Assembly (NCBI GenBank): GCA_001577025.1 | Contig: LSCF01000005.1 | Location: 1-39,880, forward strand | Direction of reading: 5' to 3' | Length of the DNA: 39,880 bases | Source of the DNA: Fidelibacterota bacterium TCS55 | GTDB lineage: Bacteria > Fidelibacterota > Marinisomatia > Marinisomatales > TCS55 | Shown here: positions 7,635 to 16,551 of the stretch, piece after piece | Position numbering within the stretch: position 1 is the stretch's first letter | Layout of the letters: the number at the start of each line of letters is the position of its first letter | Position numbers and translations under genes: made by a program | Notes under the pieces: generated by a model | The model's database searches: none | The model's input: only the letters and a program-made list of their open reading frames with translations | What the model was told of the DNA's origin: nothing

Positions 7635-8962
7635 CAAGCTGCCTCCATTTCTTGAACTTGAACTATTTCACCACGCAATGTAATCCCTTTTGCATCGTTA
7701 ATTTTCACGGGAATCAAATCACGGATTTGCGCACATTCTTTATCAAAAATAACCCATTTATTTGAATCGGTTCTTCCGGCCCACTGGGCTGCTGATCGTT
7801 TACTCTCTTTCTCCACAAGCACCATTTCGACTTGCCCCACTCTCTTTTGGTTCTGTATCAAGGTATGCTGCTTTTGCAATTCAATAACCCGTTCTAAGCG
7901 ATCTTGTTTCTCTGCTTCAGTAACATGATCCTCATATTCAGCCGCTTTCGTACCGGGTCGGGAAGAATACTTAAAGGTATAGGCGGAATCAAATTGGACT
8001 GCTTTCATCACATCCAATGTTTCCAAAAATTCTGCTTCATTTTCACCCGGGAATCCAACAATTATATCTGTAGAAATACCGACGCCGGGAAGTGTTTCAC
8101 GAATTTGATTTGCCAATGCCTTGAATTCAGCTTGAGTATAGGTACGGTTCATCCGTTTCAATACGCGGTCATTACCGGCTTGAAGCGGTAAATGAACATA
8201 GTTACAAATGGTATCATGTTTTGCCATCACATCTAATACTTCTTGGGTCATATCCTGAGGATGGGGTGAAGTATAACGTACACGTCTTATGCCGGGGATT
8301 TGTGCCACTGCATCCAGTAATTCGTGGAATTCTTGTCCGTCATGGTGGTATGAATTTACATTTTGACCGAGAAGTGTAATTTCTAAAAACCCATCATTTA
8401 CGGCATGAGTTGCTTCAGCGACTATACCTTCTATACTCCTAGAGCGTTCACGACCTCGAGTGAAGGGCACGATGCAAAAAGTACAAAATTTATCGCAGCC
8501 ACGCATAATGGAAATCCATGCATTGATGCCTTCATTTCGGCTGGGGAACATATCGTCATAAACTTCAAATCTTGATAGTTTTGTATCCACCAAATGAGCA
8601 GAGTCTCCAGACCTCTCTCTAATCATATTAGGCAAGCTACGATATGAATCCGGCCCCAAAACGATATCTACATAAGGTTTTGATTCCAGGATATCTTCCT
8701 TCAAATTTTGGGCCATACAGCCAAGAACACCAATAATGGTACCGGGTTTTTTCCGTTTAATCTGGTGATAAAAACCAAGACGAGAATGAACTTTATCTTC
8801 GGCATGCTCTCGAATAGCGCAGGTATTTACAAATATGGCATCCGCATTATGGATATCATCCGTTTGACAATATCCCTCCTGCGTTAATAACCCGGAAACC
8901 AATTCCGAATCGGCCACATTCATCTGGCAGCCATATGTCTCTATGAAATAAGATTTATGCAT
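7634..8962 (-). CDS. miaB: tRNA-2-methylthio-N6-dimethylallyladenosine synthase MiaB
   Basis: A 442-aa radical-SAM methylthiotransferase. The N-terminal UPF0004 domain ligates one Fe4S4 cluster through Cys12 (YGCQMNVADSE), Cys48 (VNTCAIREHAEDK) and Cys82 (LGCMAQ). The radical-SAM motif MRGCDKFCTFCIVPFTRGRERSR places the CxxxCxxC cysteines at 156, 160 and 163. A C-terminal TRAM domain follows from about residue 375. The enzyme adds the methylthio group to i6A37 of tRNAs reading UNN codons. YGCQMN and the full-length TRAM domain distinguish it from RimO and MtaB. The start ATG has a 46-base gap to the M23 gene upstream. Confidence 0.96.
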   Translation of the reverse strand: MHKSYFIETYGCQMNVADSELVSGLLTQEGYCQTDDIHNADAIFVNTCAIREHAEDKVHSRLGFYHQIKRKKPGTIIGVLGCMAQNLKEDILESKPYVDIVLGPDSYRSLPNMIRERSGDSAHLVDTKLSRFEVYDDMFPSRNEGINAWISIMRGCDKFCTFCIVPFTRGRERSRSIEGIVAEATHAVNDGFLEITLLGQNVNSYHHDGQEFHELLDAVAQIPGIRRVRYTSPHPQDMTQEVLDVMAKHDTICNYVHLPLQAGNDRVLKRMNRTYTQAEFKALANQIRETLPGVGISTDIIVGFPGENEAEFLETLDVMKAVQFDSAYTFKYSSRPGTKAAEYEDHVTEAEKQDRLERVIELQKQHTLIQNQKRVGQVEMVLVEKESKRSAAQWAGRTDSNKWVIFDKECAQIRDLIPVKINDAKGITLRGEIVQVQEMEAA

Positions 8963-9008
8963 TGGTTGAACTTGAAAATTACTGAGAGAGAAGTAGAGGA
9001 AAAAAGGC

Positions 9009-9947
9009 TTACTTCAAATAGCCTGAGAAAAAATAATCCAATGGATTTTGAGGCGCACCGTATTGATGGACTTCATAATGAAGGTGGGGACCAGCCGATC
9101 GGCCAGTGTTCCCTGAGATGGCAATGAGATCGCCTCGCTGTACTTTTGCACCATATTTCACCTTAATTTTAGATAAGTGAGCATAGATGGTTCTAAAGCC
9201 ATTACCGTGATCAATTTTTACCACGTTTCCAAATCCACCCTGATTTTGGGCAAATTTGACTTTACCATCAGCAGGTGCGTATATCTTTGTACCGGTGTTT
9301 ACAGCAAAATCCTGACCATAATGGAAACGGACTTTACCGGTAAACGGGTCAGCACGATAGCCAAACCCTGAACCTAAATACCCCTCTCTAACCGGTCGAA
9401 TAGATGGAATTACTTTTAATTTATCTGAATGGTTTCTCACTTGATCTGCCAATGATTTATAACTGCTTAATTCCAATTTGACTTTACGGGAAAGGGCATC
9501 CACATTCATTTCGATTTCAGAAATTTTATTTACAACATTTTCAGGGACACCTGCATATTTTTTGACATTATCGTAGGTCCCACCTACACCCAATTGCCGC
9601 ACATCTTGATCAATTTGAGGCAATCCAGCATAGGTTCGGATAGCTTGATCCTTTTCTTCAATATGACCCATCTGAGTAGATACATCCTCTAACTGGGTCT
9701 GTAAGGATACCAATGTTTCCGTTAGATGCTCATAATTGGTTTGAAGATCTTTCATCTTCGCTTTATATAGCAGACCGGTAATGGCATCGGCGCTGAAAAA
9801 TAAGACACCGGATATAACGACAACAGCTACACCTGTCACCGCCAACAATCGTCGACGTGAGAAGTGCAGGTGTTTCGCACCTGTATCCCGTTCGGATACA
9901 ATGATATAGTTATGATATTGGTTTGTATTTTTTTTACGTCGGAACAT
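9009..9947 (-). CDS. Membrane-anchored M23 (LytM-type) peptidoglycan endopeptidase
   Basis: 312 aa with a type II anchor: a basic N-terminus (SRRRLLAV) then a helix at about 34-53. A coiled coil covers 65-100. The C-terminal M23 domain carries the zinc site His209-x3-Asp213 (HYGQD), His257 (YAHLSK) and HLH at 288-290. All active-site positions are present, so it should be catalytically competent rather than a degenerate EnvC/NlpD-type activator. It probably cleaves peptide cross-links during growth or division. The N-terminal SERDTGAKHLHFSRRR stretch is common in M23 proteins of this superphylum. Confidence 0.9.
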   Translation of the reverse strand: MFRRKKNTNQYHNYIIVSERDTGAKHLHFSRRRLLAVTGVAVVVISGVLFFSADAITGLLYKAKMKDLQTNYEHLTETLVSLQTQLEDVSTQMGHIEEKDQAIRTYAGLPQIDQDVRQLGVGGTYDNVKKYAGVPENVVNKISEIEMNVDALSRKVKLELSSYKSLADQVRNHSDKLKVIPSIRPVREGYLGSGFGYRADPFTGKVRFHYGQDFAVNTGTKIYAPADGKVKFAQNQGGFGNVVKIDHGNGFRTIYAHLSKIKVKYGAKVQRGDLIAISGNTGRSAGPHLHYEVHQYGAPQNPLDYFFSGYLK

Positions 9948-10006
9948 ATTTAGTCCCCAAAGATATCTTAGAATTTACTGATTAGATTCCCAATACCCCA
10001 AATAGA

Positions 10007-10846
10007 TCATTTGAGGTAAATTTTTAACAAATGAGAGCGTGTATTATGACGCAATCGTTGAAGGGCCTGATTTTTTATTTGCCGAATTCTTTCACCAGAT
10101 AATCTCATTTGTCTTCCAATTTCTTCCAAATTTTTTGGTTCTTCACCTGACAATCCAAAATAAAGTAATAATACATTTTTTTCACGATCTTCTAATTGAT
10201 CTAATACACCACGAATTTCCTGCTTTAAAGATTCAGAATAAATTTTTGCTTCTGGACGGTCGTCATCGGACTCTAGAAAATCAAGCCGGGTGGATTTAGA
10301 ATCTTCCATGGGCTCATCCAAAGAATAAGTACTGCTGTAGGATTGGATTAAACCTTCAATCCATGAAATGGTGGTATTGGAAATTTCAGCCATTTCTTCT
10401 GAAGAAGGCTCTCTTTCATTAGCCTGCTCCCATTCTAAGGATTGCCGGTACAGTTTACCCATTTGATCGGTGACATTGGATGGGAGTCGAATGGTCCGCC
10501 CTGTTTTATTGATAGCCTGACGTATGCTTTGAGAAATCCACCACACTGCATATGAAATAAATCGAAATCCCCGCGTTTCATCAAATCGTTGTACCGCTTT
10601 GATTAAACCCAAATTGCCTTCATTGATCAAATCTTCTAAGGGGATACCATATTTTTGAAATTTTTTCGCCACAGCTACGACAAATCGCAGGTTGTGAGTC
10701 ACCAATTCATTAATGGCATCCAAATCACCTGATTTAGCCAGCTGGGCAAGGCGGACTTCATCCGCATTGGAAAGAGGCTCCAGGTCTTTGATTTCCTGGA
10801 GATATTGAGTTAAAGCAGTGTAGGGTTTATTGGGTTTAGGCGAAAT
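10007..10846 (-). CDS. Primary-type sigma-70 factor (RpoD/SigA-like); non-canonical start
   Basis: Regions 1.2 to 4.2 are visible: YLQEIKDLEPLSNADE (1.2), NLRFVVAVAKKFQKYG and DLINEGNLGLIKAVQRFDETRGFRFISYAVWWISQSIRQ (2), a region 3 segment, and LEEIGRQMRLSGERIRQIKNQALQRLR (4.2, promoter -35 contact). Compared with Bacteroidota RpoD it is of short-form length (about 280 aa). No ATG, GTG or TTG lies in frame between the upstream stop (TGA at 10867) and a TTG at 10723. Starting at the TTG would delete region 1.2. I set the start at an ATT at 10846; an ATA at 10864, overlapping the previous stop, or a CTG are alternatives. The identity is sure, the start is not. Confidence 0.8.
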   Translation of the reverse strand: MSPKPNKPYTALTQYLQEIKDLEPLSNADEVRLAQLAKSGDLDAINELVTHNLRFVVAVAKKFQKYGIPLEDLINEGNLGLIKAVQRFDETRGFRFISYAVWWISQSIRQAINKTGRTIRLPSNVTDQMGKLYRQSLEWEQANEREPSSEEMAEISNTTISWIEGLIQSYSSTYSLDEPMEDSKSTRLDFLESDDDRPEAKIYSESLKQEIRGVLDQLEDREKNVLLLYFGLSGEEPKNLEEIGRQMRLSGERIRQIKNQALQRLRHNTRSHLLKIYLK

Positions 10847-10860
10847 ATATCCGGAATAGT

Positions 10861-11268
10861 TTATTCAGGCGTGGTCTTTTCTACAGTTTCGGGTTCGACT
10901 TCAACGACTTCACTTACTTCTTCTTCTTGAATATTATACTCTGTTTTAATGCGTTCTATTTCAGAAGATTTGGTCTGTATATTTTCTGTAATCGTATCAA
11001 TTTTTTCTATGTGACTAAAAAATTCTGCATTGCCCGTAAAATTAACCATATTCGTATCTTTTGCCTGTTTATAAGCAAGACGACCTAGTGCTTCCAGTTC
11101 TTTGCGGCGATCTCGCTGTAATTGGTGGATTTCCAATTTGATCTTGCTGATCTTGGTCAATTCTTCTGTTTTAGCGACTGCAACTTTGCTCACTTCTTCC
11201 GCTTTTTCAATGGCGGCGTTGCTCCAGTCTTTCATATTGTGTTTTAGGTCATCCCATAATTTTGACAT
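10861..11268 (-). CDS. Coiled-coil protein of unknown function
   Basis: 135 aa, cytoplasmic, with almost continuous charged helix and heptad character from residue 15 to 110 (AAIEKAEEVSKVAVAKTEEL, KLEIHQLQRDRRKELEALGRLAY). A strongly acidic tail follows (EEEVSEVVEVEPETVEKTTPE). The central LEIHQLQRDRRKELEALGRLAYKQAKD portion resembles small bacterial coiled-coil proteins found near sigma or envelope genes, but I cannot name a family. It immediately precedes the sigma-factor gene on the same strand, so coupling is likely. Confidence 0.65.
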   Translation of the reverse strand: MSKLWDDLKHNMKDWSNAAIEKAEEVSKVAVAKTEELTKISKIKLEIHQLQRDRRKELEALGRLAYKQAKDTNMVNFTGNAEFFSHIEKIDTITENIQTKSSEIERIKTEYNIQEEEVSEVVEVEPETVEKTTPE

Positions 11269-11312
11269 AGTCTCCTCGCTTTCGCGTAATAATTATATTG
11301 GAATTTGATGGA

Positions 11313-11477
11313 TTAATTTTTCTTCAACAACATATTTGCGATATAAAATATGCCCGATCCTATAATCAGAGCATTGAGCTCAAGCATCACATTATTATCA
11401 CGGATGCCCCAAATGAGACCCGATAATAAGATGACCATAGCCACAACCTGGATGCTTCTAAGTAGGACGTACTTCAT
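11313..11477 (-). CDS. 54-aa two-helix membrane protein (short gene)
   Basis: An ATG at 11477 opens a 54-codon frame, MKYVLLRSIQVVAMVILL..., ending in MLLKKN at a TAA. Residues 4-25 and 34-51 are hydrophobic and separated by GIRDNNVM, with a basic C-terminus. It overlaps the 3' end of the flavoprotein gene by 20 bases and fills what would otherwise be a 190-base gap in a compact operon. The hydrophobic pattern and position support a real gene, but no homologue family is recognised. Confidence 0.55.
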   Translation of the reverse strand: MKYVLLRSIQVVAMVILLSGLIWGIRDNNVMLELNALIIGSGIFYIANMLLKKN

Positions 11478-12531
11478 ATCGATTTTTCATACTTATCCAA
11501 CGCCGGATATTTTTAAAGTTCCATGCATAAGCACCGGATAAAATAGCCAACGGATTTGAAACTTCAGAAAGCTTTTTTGCAAATTCAGCCATTTGATGAT
11601 CGTTCAACCGTTCATAAAGCATCCGGTTTACAAAGGAAAGACGACGCTTTCGATTTAATCCTTTAAAAACTTGCTTGGCTTCTTTATGCTTACCGAGGAT
11701 GGACAAGGCCGCCCCTCGACCTGATGCCATGGACATTCTTATACCAAACCCAAATAAATAATCCTGAAAACCACCCGCCTCACCAATTTTATATGGATAC
11801 GTCATTCCACCGAAAGGAAGTGAAAAACTACCTCGGCTACCGAATGGCTTTCCTTCGGGAATGGTTATGCCATAATTATCAAAATAATCGACGCTATTTT
11901 TGAGAGGATCTATACCACTTTTCTTTGGTTTTTTATAAGCAGTGGCCAACGTACCCTCTCCATTAATAATGATAAGATAGGCATATCCTTTGGGTGCAAA
12001 TTCATGGCCCAATAATAAATGAACTTGATCCTGGAGCGATGTTGAAAAATTAATCCCACGAATATAGGCCGCAACATTGGCTGTACCTGTAGCACGGATA
12101 TCACAATCTTCAGGTGCTTTTTCACCCAACTGGATTTGAACACCGGCAGATTGACACTGACGATATAATTCTGTATCCAAATTGGAGGCGCCACTCCCTC
12201 GTTTTACCATATGAAAAAATGGTTGGTGATGATGAATCAAAAATGAAGGTACCGTGGCGGTGTGGACTCTAAAACGGTTGACTGGGATGGATGTAATCTG
12301 ACTATAATCAAAACCGGATTGCACAAAGAAATCAGTCATGGATTCATCAAATATCCAATTTTCGAGTCCTTCATAATCGCCATGGCGATTACCACCAATT
12401 TCCAACTCCTTTTCATACACGATAGGATTAAACCCGGCTTTTTTCAATTGGATTCCGGCTGTCATGCCCGCAATTCCGCCACCGGCAATTTTAATGGTTC
12501 TGGCAGAATCTCCCACTGGCTGTTTTAACAA
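11458..12531 (-). CDS. FAD-dependent oxidoreductase, geranylgeranyl-reductase-like
   Basis: 357 aa. The N-terminal Rossmann dinucleotide fold has IKIAGGGIAGMTAGIQLKKAG (glycines at 17-22) and the acidic residue after beta-2 (VYEKELEIGG). Later segments, HEFAPKGYAYLIIINGEGTLATAY and GSFSLPFGGMTYPYKIGEAGGFQDYLFGFGIRMSMASGRGAA, match the second FAD contact (the GDAAG-equivalent loop) of the geranylgeranyl reductase / p-hydroxybenzoate-hydroxylase superfamily. The substrate may be a polyprenyl or other lipid; this is inference. Its start overlaps the serA stop by seven bases. Confidence 0.72.
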   Translation of the reverse strand: MLKQPVGDSARTIKIAGGGIAGMTAGIQLKKAGFNPIVYEKELEIGGNRHGDYEGLENWIFDESMTDFFVQSGFDYSQITSIPVNRFRVHTATVPSFLIHHHQPFFHMVKRGSGASNLDTELYRQCQSAGVQIQLGEKAPEDCDIRATGTANVAAYIRGINFSTSLQDQVHLLLGHEFAPKGYAYLIIINGEGTLATAYKKPKKSGIDPLKNSVDYFDNYGITIPEGKPFGSRGSFSLPFGGMTYPYKIGEAGGFQDYLFGFGIRMSMASGRGAALSILGKHKEAKQVFKGLNRKRRLSFVNRMLYERLNDHQMAEFAKKLSEVSNPLAILSGAYAWNFKNIRRWISMKNRYEVRPT

Positions 12532-14099
12532 TGGAGTTGTTGGACAGAAACAATTTCAGGCAATCCCATTAATTGCGTAAGAACTGCTTCTGGGACAGCA
12601 TTATCTACACGCACCACAGCAAACGCTTCACCGTCATTCATTTCTCGACTTAAAAGGTATCCGCCAATATTAACTTTGGCTTGGCCCAGCATGGTCCCCA
12701 CTTGGCCAATTACACCAGGGACATCTTTATTTTTTGTAAATAACATGGTACCATAAGGGATTACATCCATTTCATATCCCAAGATATTAACCAATCGAAT
12801 TCGGTCCCCTTCAAATACACTGCCGGCAATACGCGTCGGTTCAGATTCTCCCTTAACACGTGTCCGTATCAAATTGGTATAAGAGCCACTATCATTGGTA
12901 TAACTATGCTCGATACTAATCCCCAATTCTACAGCCAGCGATTCTGCATTAATATAATTTACCCGATCTGGGACTCGATTTTTTAGTAATCCTTTTAAAA
13001 ATGCCAATGCTGCCGGTTTGGCTTCATCCATGGTACCAGAGCATTCTACTTGAACCCGTTTAATCACACCCGGATTTAGCTGTCCCTGAAGGTTGCCCAT
13101 AAGTTCCGCCAAATCCAAATTGATTTGAATTTCTTTCAACTTGGTCATATCGGAGATGGGCATATTAAGTGCATTGTTCAATTTTTCATGGAGGAGATAA
13201 TCCCGCACCTGTTCACAAACTGCCATACTCACCCCTTCTTTGGCTTCTTGGGTTGAAGCCCCAAGGTGAGGAGTTAAAACAATATTTGGTGCATTCAATA
13301 GTGGATTGGATTCATCCACAGGTTCTGCAGTAAATACATCTATGGCCGCACCGGCGATTTTTCCATGGATTAACGCCTTGGCTAAATCCGCTTCATTAAT
13401 GATACCGCCTCTAGCCACATTGACTATCCGGGCAGACCGTTTCATATCAGACAAACGCTCATAATCGAAAAGGTCACGGGTGGTGTCTGTCAATGGCACG
13501 TGGACCGTGATATAATCTGAATCAGCTGTCAGTTCGTCCAAATCCACAATTTTAACTTCTTCCGGATTGAACATATCCTGGTTCATATAGGGGTCGAAAC
13601 CAAGAATATTCATCCCAAAGGATCTGCATCGTGTCATGACTTCGCGGCCGATTTTCCCCATACCTACAATGCCTAAAGTTTTGTTTCGAAGCTCTGACCC
13701 CACTAATGCATGGCGATTCCATTCACCTTGTTTCATTCCTGAATCCCCAACAGCGATATTTCGAGATAAAGTGAGCATAATGGCCACGGTATGTTCGGCG
13801 GCAGATATGGTATTCACATCCGGTGTATTCATCACAACCACACCTTTGCGGGTGGCGGCAGGTATATCAATATTATCCACACCCACACCTGCTCGTCCGA
13901 TGACGCGAAGATTTTGGGCACCATCAATCATTTCTGCGGTCACTTTAGTGCCACTACGAATCACCCAGCCGTGGACGTCCTTGCACGCTTTAACTTTTTC
14001 TTCCGGTGTACCGTTGGGCAATTGAACAACATCAATATTGGCATCGGTTAGGACAGCCAATCCACTTTCGGTGATGGGGTCGGACACGAGGATTTTCAT
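12525..14099 (-). CDS. serA: D-3-phosphoglycerate dehydrogenase SerA (ACT-domain long form)
   Basis: 524 aa. Catalyses NAD-dependent oxidation of 3-phosphoglycerate to 3-phosphohydroxypyruvate, the first step of serine synthesis. The catalytic core has GRAGVGVDNID, the NAD-binding GMGKIG (146-151), and catalytic Arg230 (NVARGG), Glu259 and His278 (LTPHLGAST). An intervening ASB-type domain (about 320-450) and a C-terminal ACT domain (KNKDVPGVIGQVGTMLGQAKVNIGGYLLSR) make it the long, Mycobacterium-type form, usually subject to serine feedback. The aconitase gene lies just six bases upstream on the same strand. Confidence 0.96.
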   Translation of the reverse strand: MKILVSDPITESGLAVLTDANIDVVQLPNGTPEEKVKACKDVHGWVIRSGTKVTAEMIDGAQNLRVIGRAGVGVDNIDIPAATRKGVVVMNTPDVNTISAAEHTVAIMLTLSRNIAVGDSGMKQGEWNRHALVGSELRNKTLGIVGMGKIGREVMTRCRSFGMNILGFDPYMNQDMFNPEEVKIVDLDELTADSDYITVHVPLTDTTRDLFDYERLSDMKRSARIVNVARGGIINEADLAKALIHGKIAGAAIDVFTAEPVDESNPLLNAPNIVLTPHLGASTQEAKEGVSMAVCEQVRDYLLHEKLNNALNMPISDMTKLKEIQINLDLAELMGNLQGQLNPGVIKRVQVECSGTMDEAKPAALAFLKGLLKNRVPDRVNYINAESLAVELGISIEHSYTNDSGSYTNLIRTRVKGESEPTRIAGSVFEGDRIRLVNILGYEMDVIPYGTMLFTKNKDVPGVIGQVGTMLGQAKVNIGGYLLSREMNDGEAFAVVRVDNAVPEAVLTQLMGLPEIVSVQQLHC

Positions 14100-14105
14100 T
14101 AAAAA

Positions 14106-16367
14106 TTACCCTTGCTGTGTACGTATGAGGTTTAAGGCCGAACCGGCTTTAAACCATTCAATCTGTGCTTCATTATAGGTATGGTTACAGACGATTTTAT
14201 CAGATGAACCATCTTCGTGGTTAGCCACCAGAGTCAAAGGATTCCCTTTGGAGAATTGATCTAAATCCATAAAATCAAATGTGTCATTTTCTTGGATCTT
14301 ATCGTAATCACTTTTATCCGCGAATGTTAAGGCCAACATACCCTGTTTTTTCAAATTCGTTTCATGGATTCGGGCAAAAGAACGGACCAATACAGCACGG
14401 ACACCAAGAAATCGAGGCTCCATGGCCGCATGCTCTCTTGATGATCCTTCACCATAATTCTCATCTCCAACTACAAGTGTAGGCACTCCATTAAATTTAT
14501 AATCTCGCTGTACATCCGGAACCGGGCCATATTCACCATTAAGTTGATTCTTAACAGAATTAACTTCATCAGTATAAAAGTTCACAGCACCAGTGAGCAT
14601 ATTATTTGAAATGTTATCTAAATGTCCACGAAAGCGTAGCCAAGGACCCGCCATGGAAATATGATCAGTTGTACATTTCCCTTTTGCTTTGATAAGCAAT
14701 TTTGCCCCAGTGATATTTTGGCCATCCCAAGGTGCAAAGGGTTTTAAAACCTGCAGTCGCTCCGAATTGGCGTCAATAACAACTTCTACATCAGATCCAT
14801 CTTCTGCAGGGGCCTGATAGCCTAAATCTTCAACTTCAAATCCTTTTTCTGGGAGATCGTAGCCGGTTGGTGCTTCTAGCATGAAGGTTTTTCCATTTTC
14901 ATTGGTCAGTGTATCTGTGGCGGGGTTAAATGTTAAATCCCCTGCAATGGCGATAGCCGTAACCAATTCAGGCGACCCCACAAAAGCGTGGGTATTGGGG
15001 TTTCCATCCGCCCGTTTGGCAAAGTTTCGATTAAAAGAATGGACGATTGTATTTTTTTCTTCTTTTTCAGCACCGGTGCGAGACCATTGACCAATACACG
15101 GTCCGCATGCGTTGGCAAATACGCTGGCGCCCAATGCATCGAATGTATCAATAAAACCATCCCGTTCGATGGTGTATCGGACTTGTTCAGAACCGGGTGT
15201 AATGGTGAAATCTGCTTTTGTTTTTAATCCTTTATCCACGGCCTGTTGTGCGATTGAAGCAGAACGTGAAATATCCTCGTAAGAGGAATTGGTGCATGAT
15301 CCGATTAGGCCTACTTTTACATCGGTTGGCCAATCGTTTTCTTCAGCTGCTTTTGCCATTTCAGAAATGGGTGTGGCTCGATCCGGTGTAAAAGGTCCGT
15401 TCAAATGGGGTTCCAGTTCGGATAAATTGATTTCAATGACTTGATCAAAATATGATTCAGGATCGGAATACACTTCAGGATCCGCTTTCAAGTGTTCGGC
15501 AATATCATCGGCTAATTCTGCAACTTCTTTACGTCCTGTGGCTTTGAGATAATTCGCCATGTGTTCATCGTACCCAAACATGGATGTGGTGGCACCAATC
15601 TCCGCTCCCATGTTACAAATGGTTCCTTTGCCGGTGCAGGACATTTTATCTGCGCCTTCACCAAAGTATTCTACAATGGCGCCTGTCCCGCCTTTTACAG
15701 TAAGGATACCTGCCACTTTCAGAATCACATCTTTAGCAGATGTCCATTCGCTCATTTCACCAGTTAGTTTTACACCAATGAGTTTGGGGAATTTCAATTC
15801 CCATGGCATACCGGCCATAACGTCTACAGCATCTGCACCGCCAACACCAATAGCCACCATACCTAGACCACCAGCATTGACTGTATGGCTGTCGGTACCA
15901 ATCATCATTCCACCGGGAAAAGCATAATTTTCAAGGACAACCTGATGGATAATACCTGCACCGGGCTTCCAAAAACCAACTCCATATTTATTTGATACAG
16001 ATTCCAAGAAATCATAGACTTCGCTATTCACATCCTTGGCCACATCCAAATCTGAATCAGCGCTTATTTTAGCTTGAATAAGATGGTCGCAGTGAACTGT
16101 TGAAGGGACGGCCACTTTGTCTTTCCCCGCCATCATAAATTGGAGTAAAGCCATTTGTGCCGTGGCATCCTGCATGGCCACACGGTCCGGATCAAAATCC
16201 ACGTAAGATGCCCCGCGAACATGGGCCTCTGTGGCATCCCCTTGAGAAAGATGACTGTACAATACTTTTTCGGCGAGGGTTAATGGGCGACCGACAATCG
16301 ATCGGGCGGCAGCAATTCGGCCAGGCAAACGGTCATAAAGGGCTTTGATTATATTTAGGTCAAACAC
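14106..16367 (-). CDS. acn: Aconitate hydratase (mitochondrial-type)
   Basis: 753 aa. Interconverts citrate and isocitrate in the TCA cycle. The Fe4S4 ligands are Cys358 ([16 protein letters not shown]) and Cys421/Cys424 ([10 protein letters not shown]). The C-terminal swivel domain has the substrate-binding [17 protein letters not shown] loop. Length and motifs match the mitochondrial ACO2 / bacterial AcnA-like mitochondrial group rather than AcnB. Translation starts at GTG (16367) with an upstream AAGGA about seven bases before it. It is the first gene of the minus-strand run and faces the divergent sortase gene. Confidence 0.96.
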   Translation of the reverse strand: MFDLNIIKALYDRLPGRIAAARSIVGRPLTLAEKVLYSHLSQGDATEAHVRGASYVDFDPDRVAMQDATAQMALLQFMMAGKDKVAVPSTVHCDHLIQAKISADSDLDVAKDVNSEVYDFLESVSNKYGVGFWKPGAGIIHQVVLENYAFPGGMMIGTDSHTVNAGGLGMVAIGVGGADAVDVMAGMPWELKFPKLIGVKLTGEMSEWTSAKDVILKVAGILTVKGGTGAIVEYFGEGADKMSCTGKGTICNMGAEIGATTSMFGYDEHMANYLKATGRKEVAELADDIAEHLKADPEVYSDPESYFDQVIEINLSELEPHLNGPFTPDRATPISEMAKAAEENDWPTDVKVGLIGSCTNSSYEDISRSASIAQQAVDKGLKTKADFTITPGSEQVRYTIERDGFIDTFDALGASVFANACGPCIGQWSRTGAEKEEKNTIVHSFNRNFAKRADGNPNTHAFVGSPELVTAIAIAGDLTFNPATDTLTNENGKTFMLEAPTGYDLPEKGFEVEDLGYQAPAEDGSDVEVVIDANSERLQVLKPFAPWDGQNITGAKLLIKAKGKCTTDHISMAGPWLRFRGHLDNISNNMLTGAVNFYTDEVNSVKNQLNGEYGPVPDVQRDYKFNGVPTLVVGDENYGEGSSREHAAMEPRFLGVRAVLVRSFARIHETNLKKQGMLALTFADKSDYDKIQENDTFDFMDLDQFSKGNPLTLVANHEDGSSDKIVCNHTYNEAQIEWFKAGSALNLIRTQQG

Positions 16368-16551
16368 AAGAAATCCTTAATTTTAAAGCGTGGGTGCATA
16401 TCAACAGTTAAAATTCGTGATAAATTGAAGGTGAAATTAAGCTTTTTTGCCGTCGGAAACAATTTCAATACAGGTAAGAAATATGAAGTTGTAAAAAAAA
16501 AGATAAAAGGCATTCATCATCCATCCAATATATAGTCTAAATTTTATCCCC
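16368..16551. other. Divergent intergenic region
   Basis: 184 AT-rich bases between the aconitase (minus) and PorU-like (plus) genes, so it must hold two promoters. I see an A9 run near 16500 and no clear TAnnTTTG or well-spaced sigma-70 boxes. No RNA gene or terminator is recognisable. Confidence 0.5.

Noticed and set aside
10867-10867. Possibility that the TGA upstream of the sigma gene (10865-10867) is read as selenocysteine, given selC in the window
   Set aside because: Upstream of it, the frame closes again within 15 codons with no start codon, and sigma factors have no Sec residue. A rare start or sequencing error is simpler.
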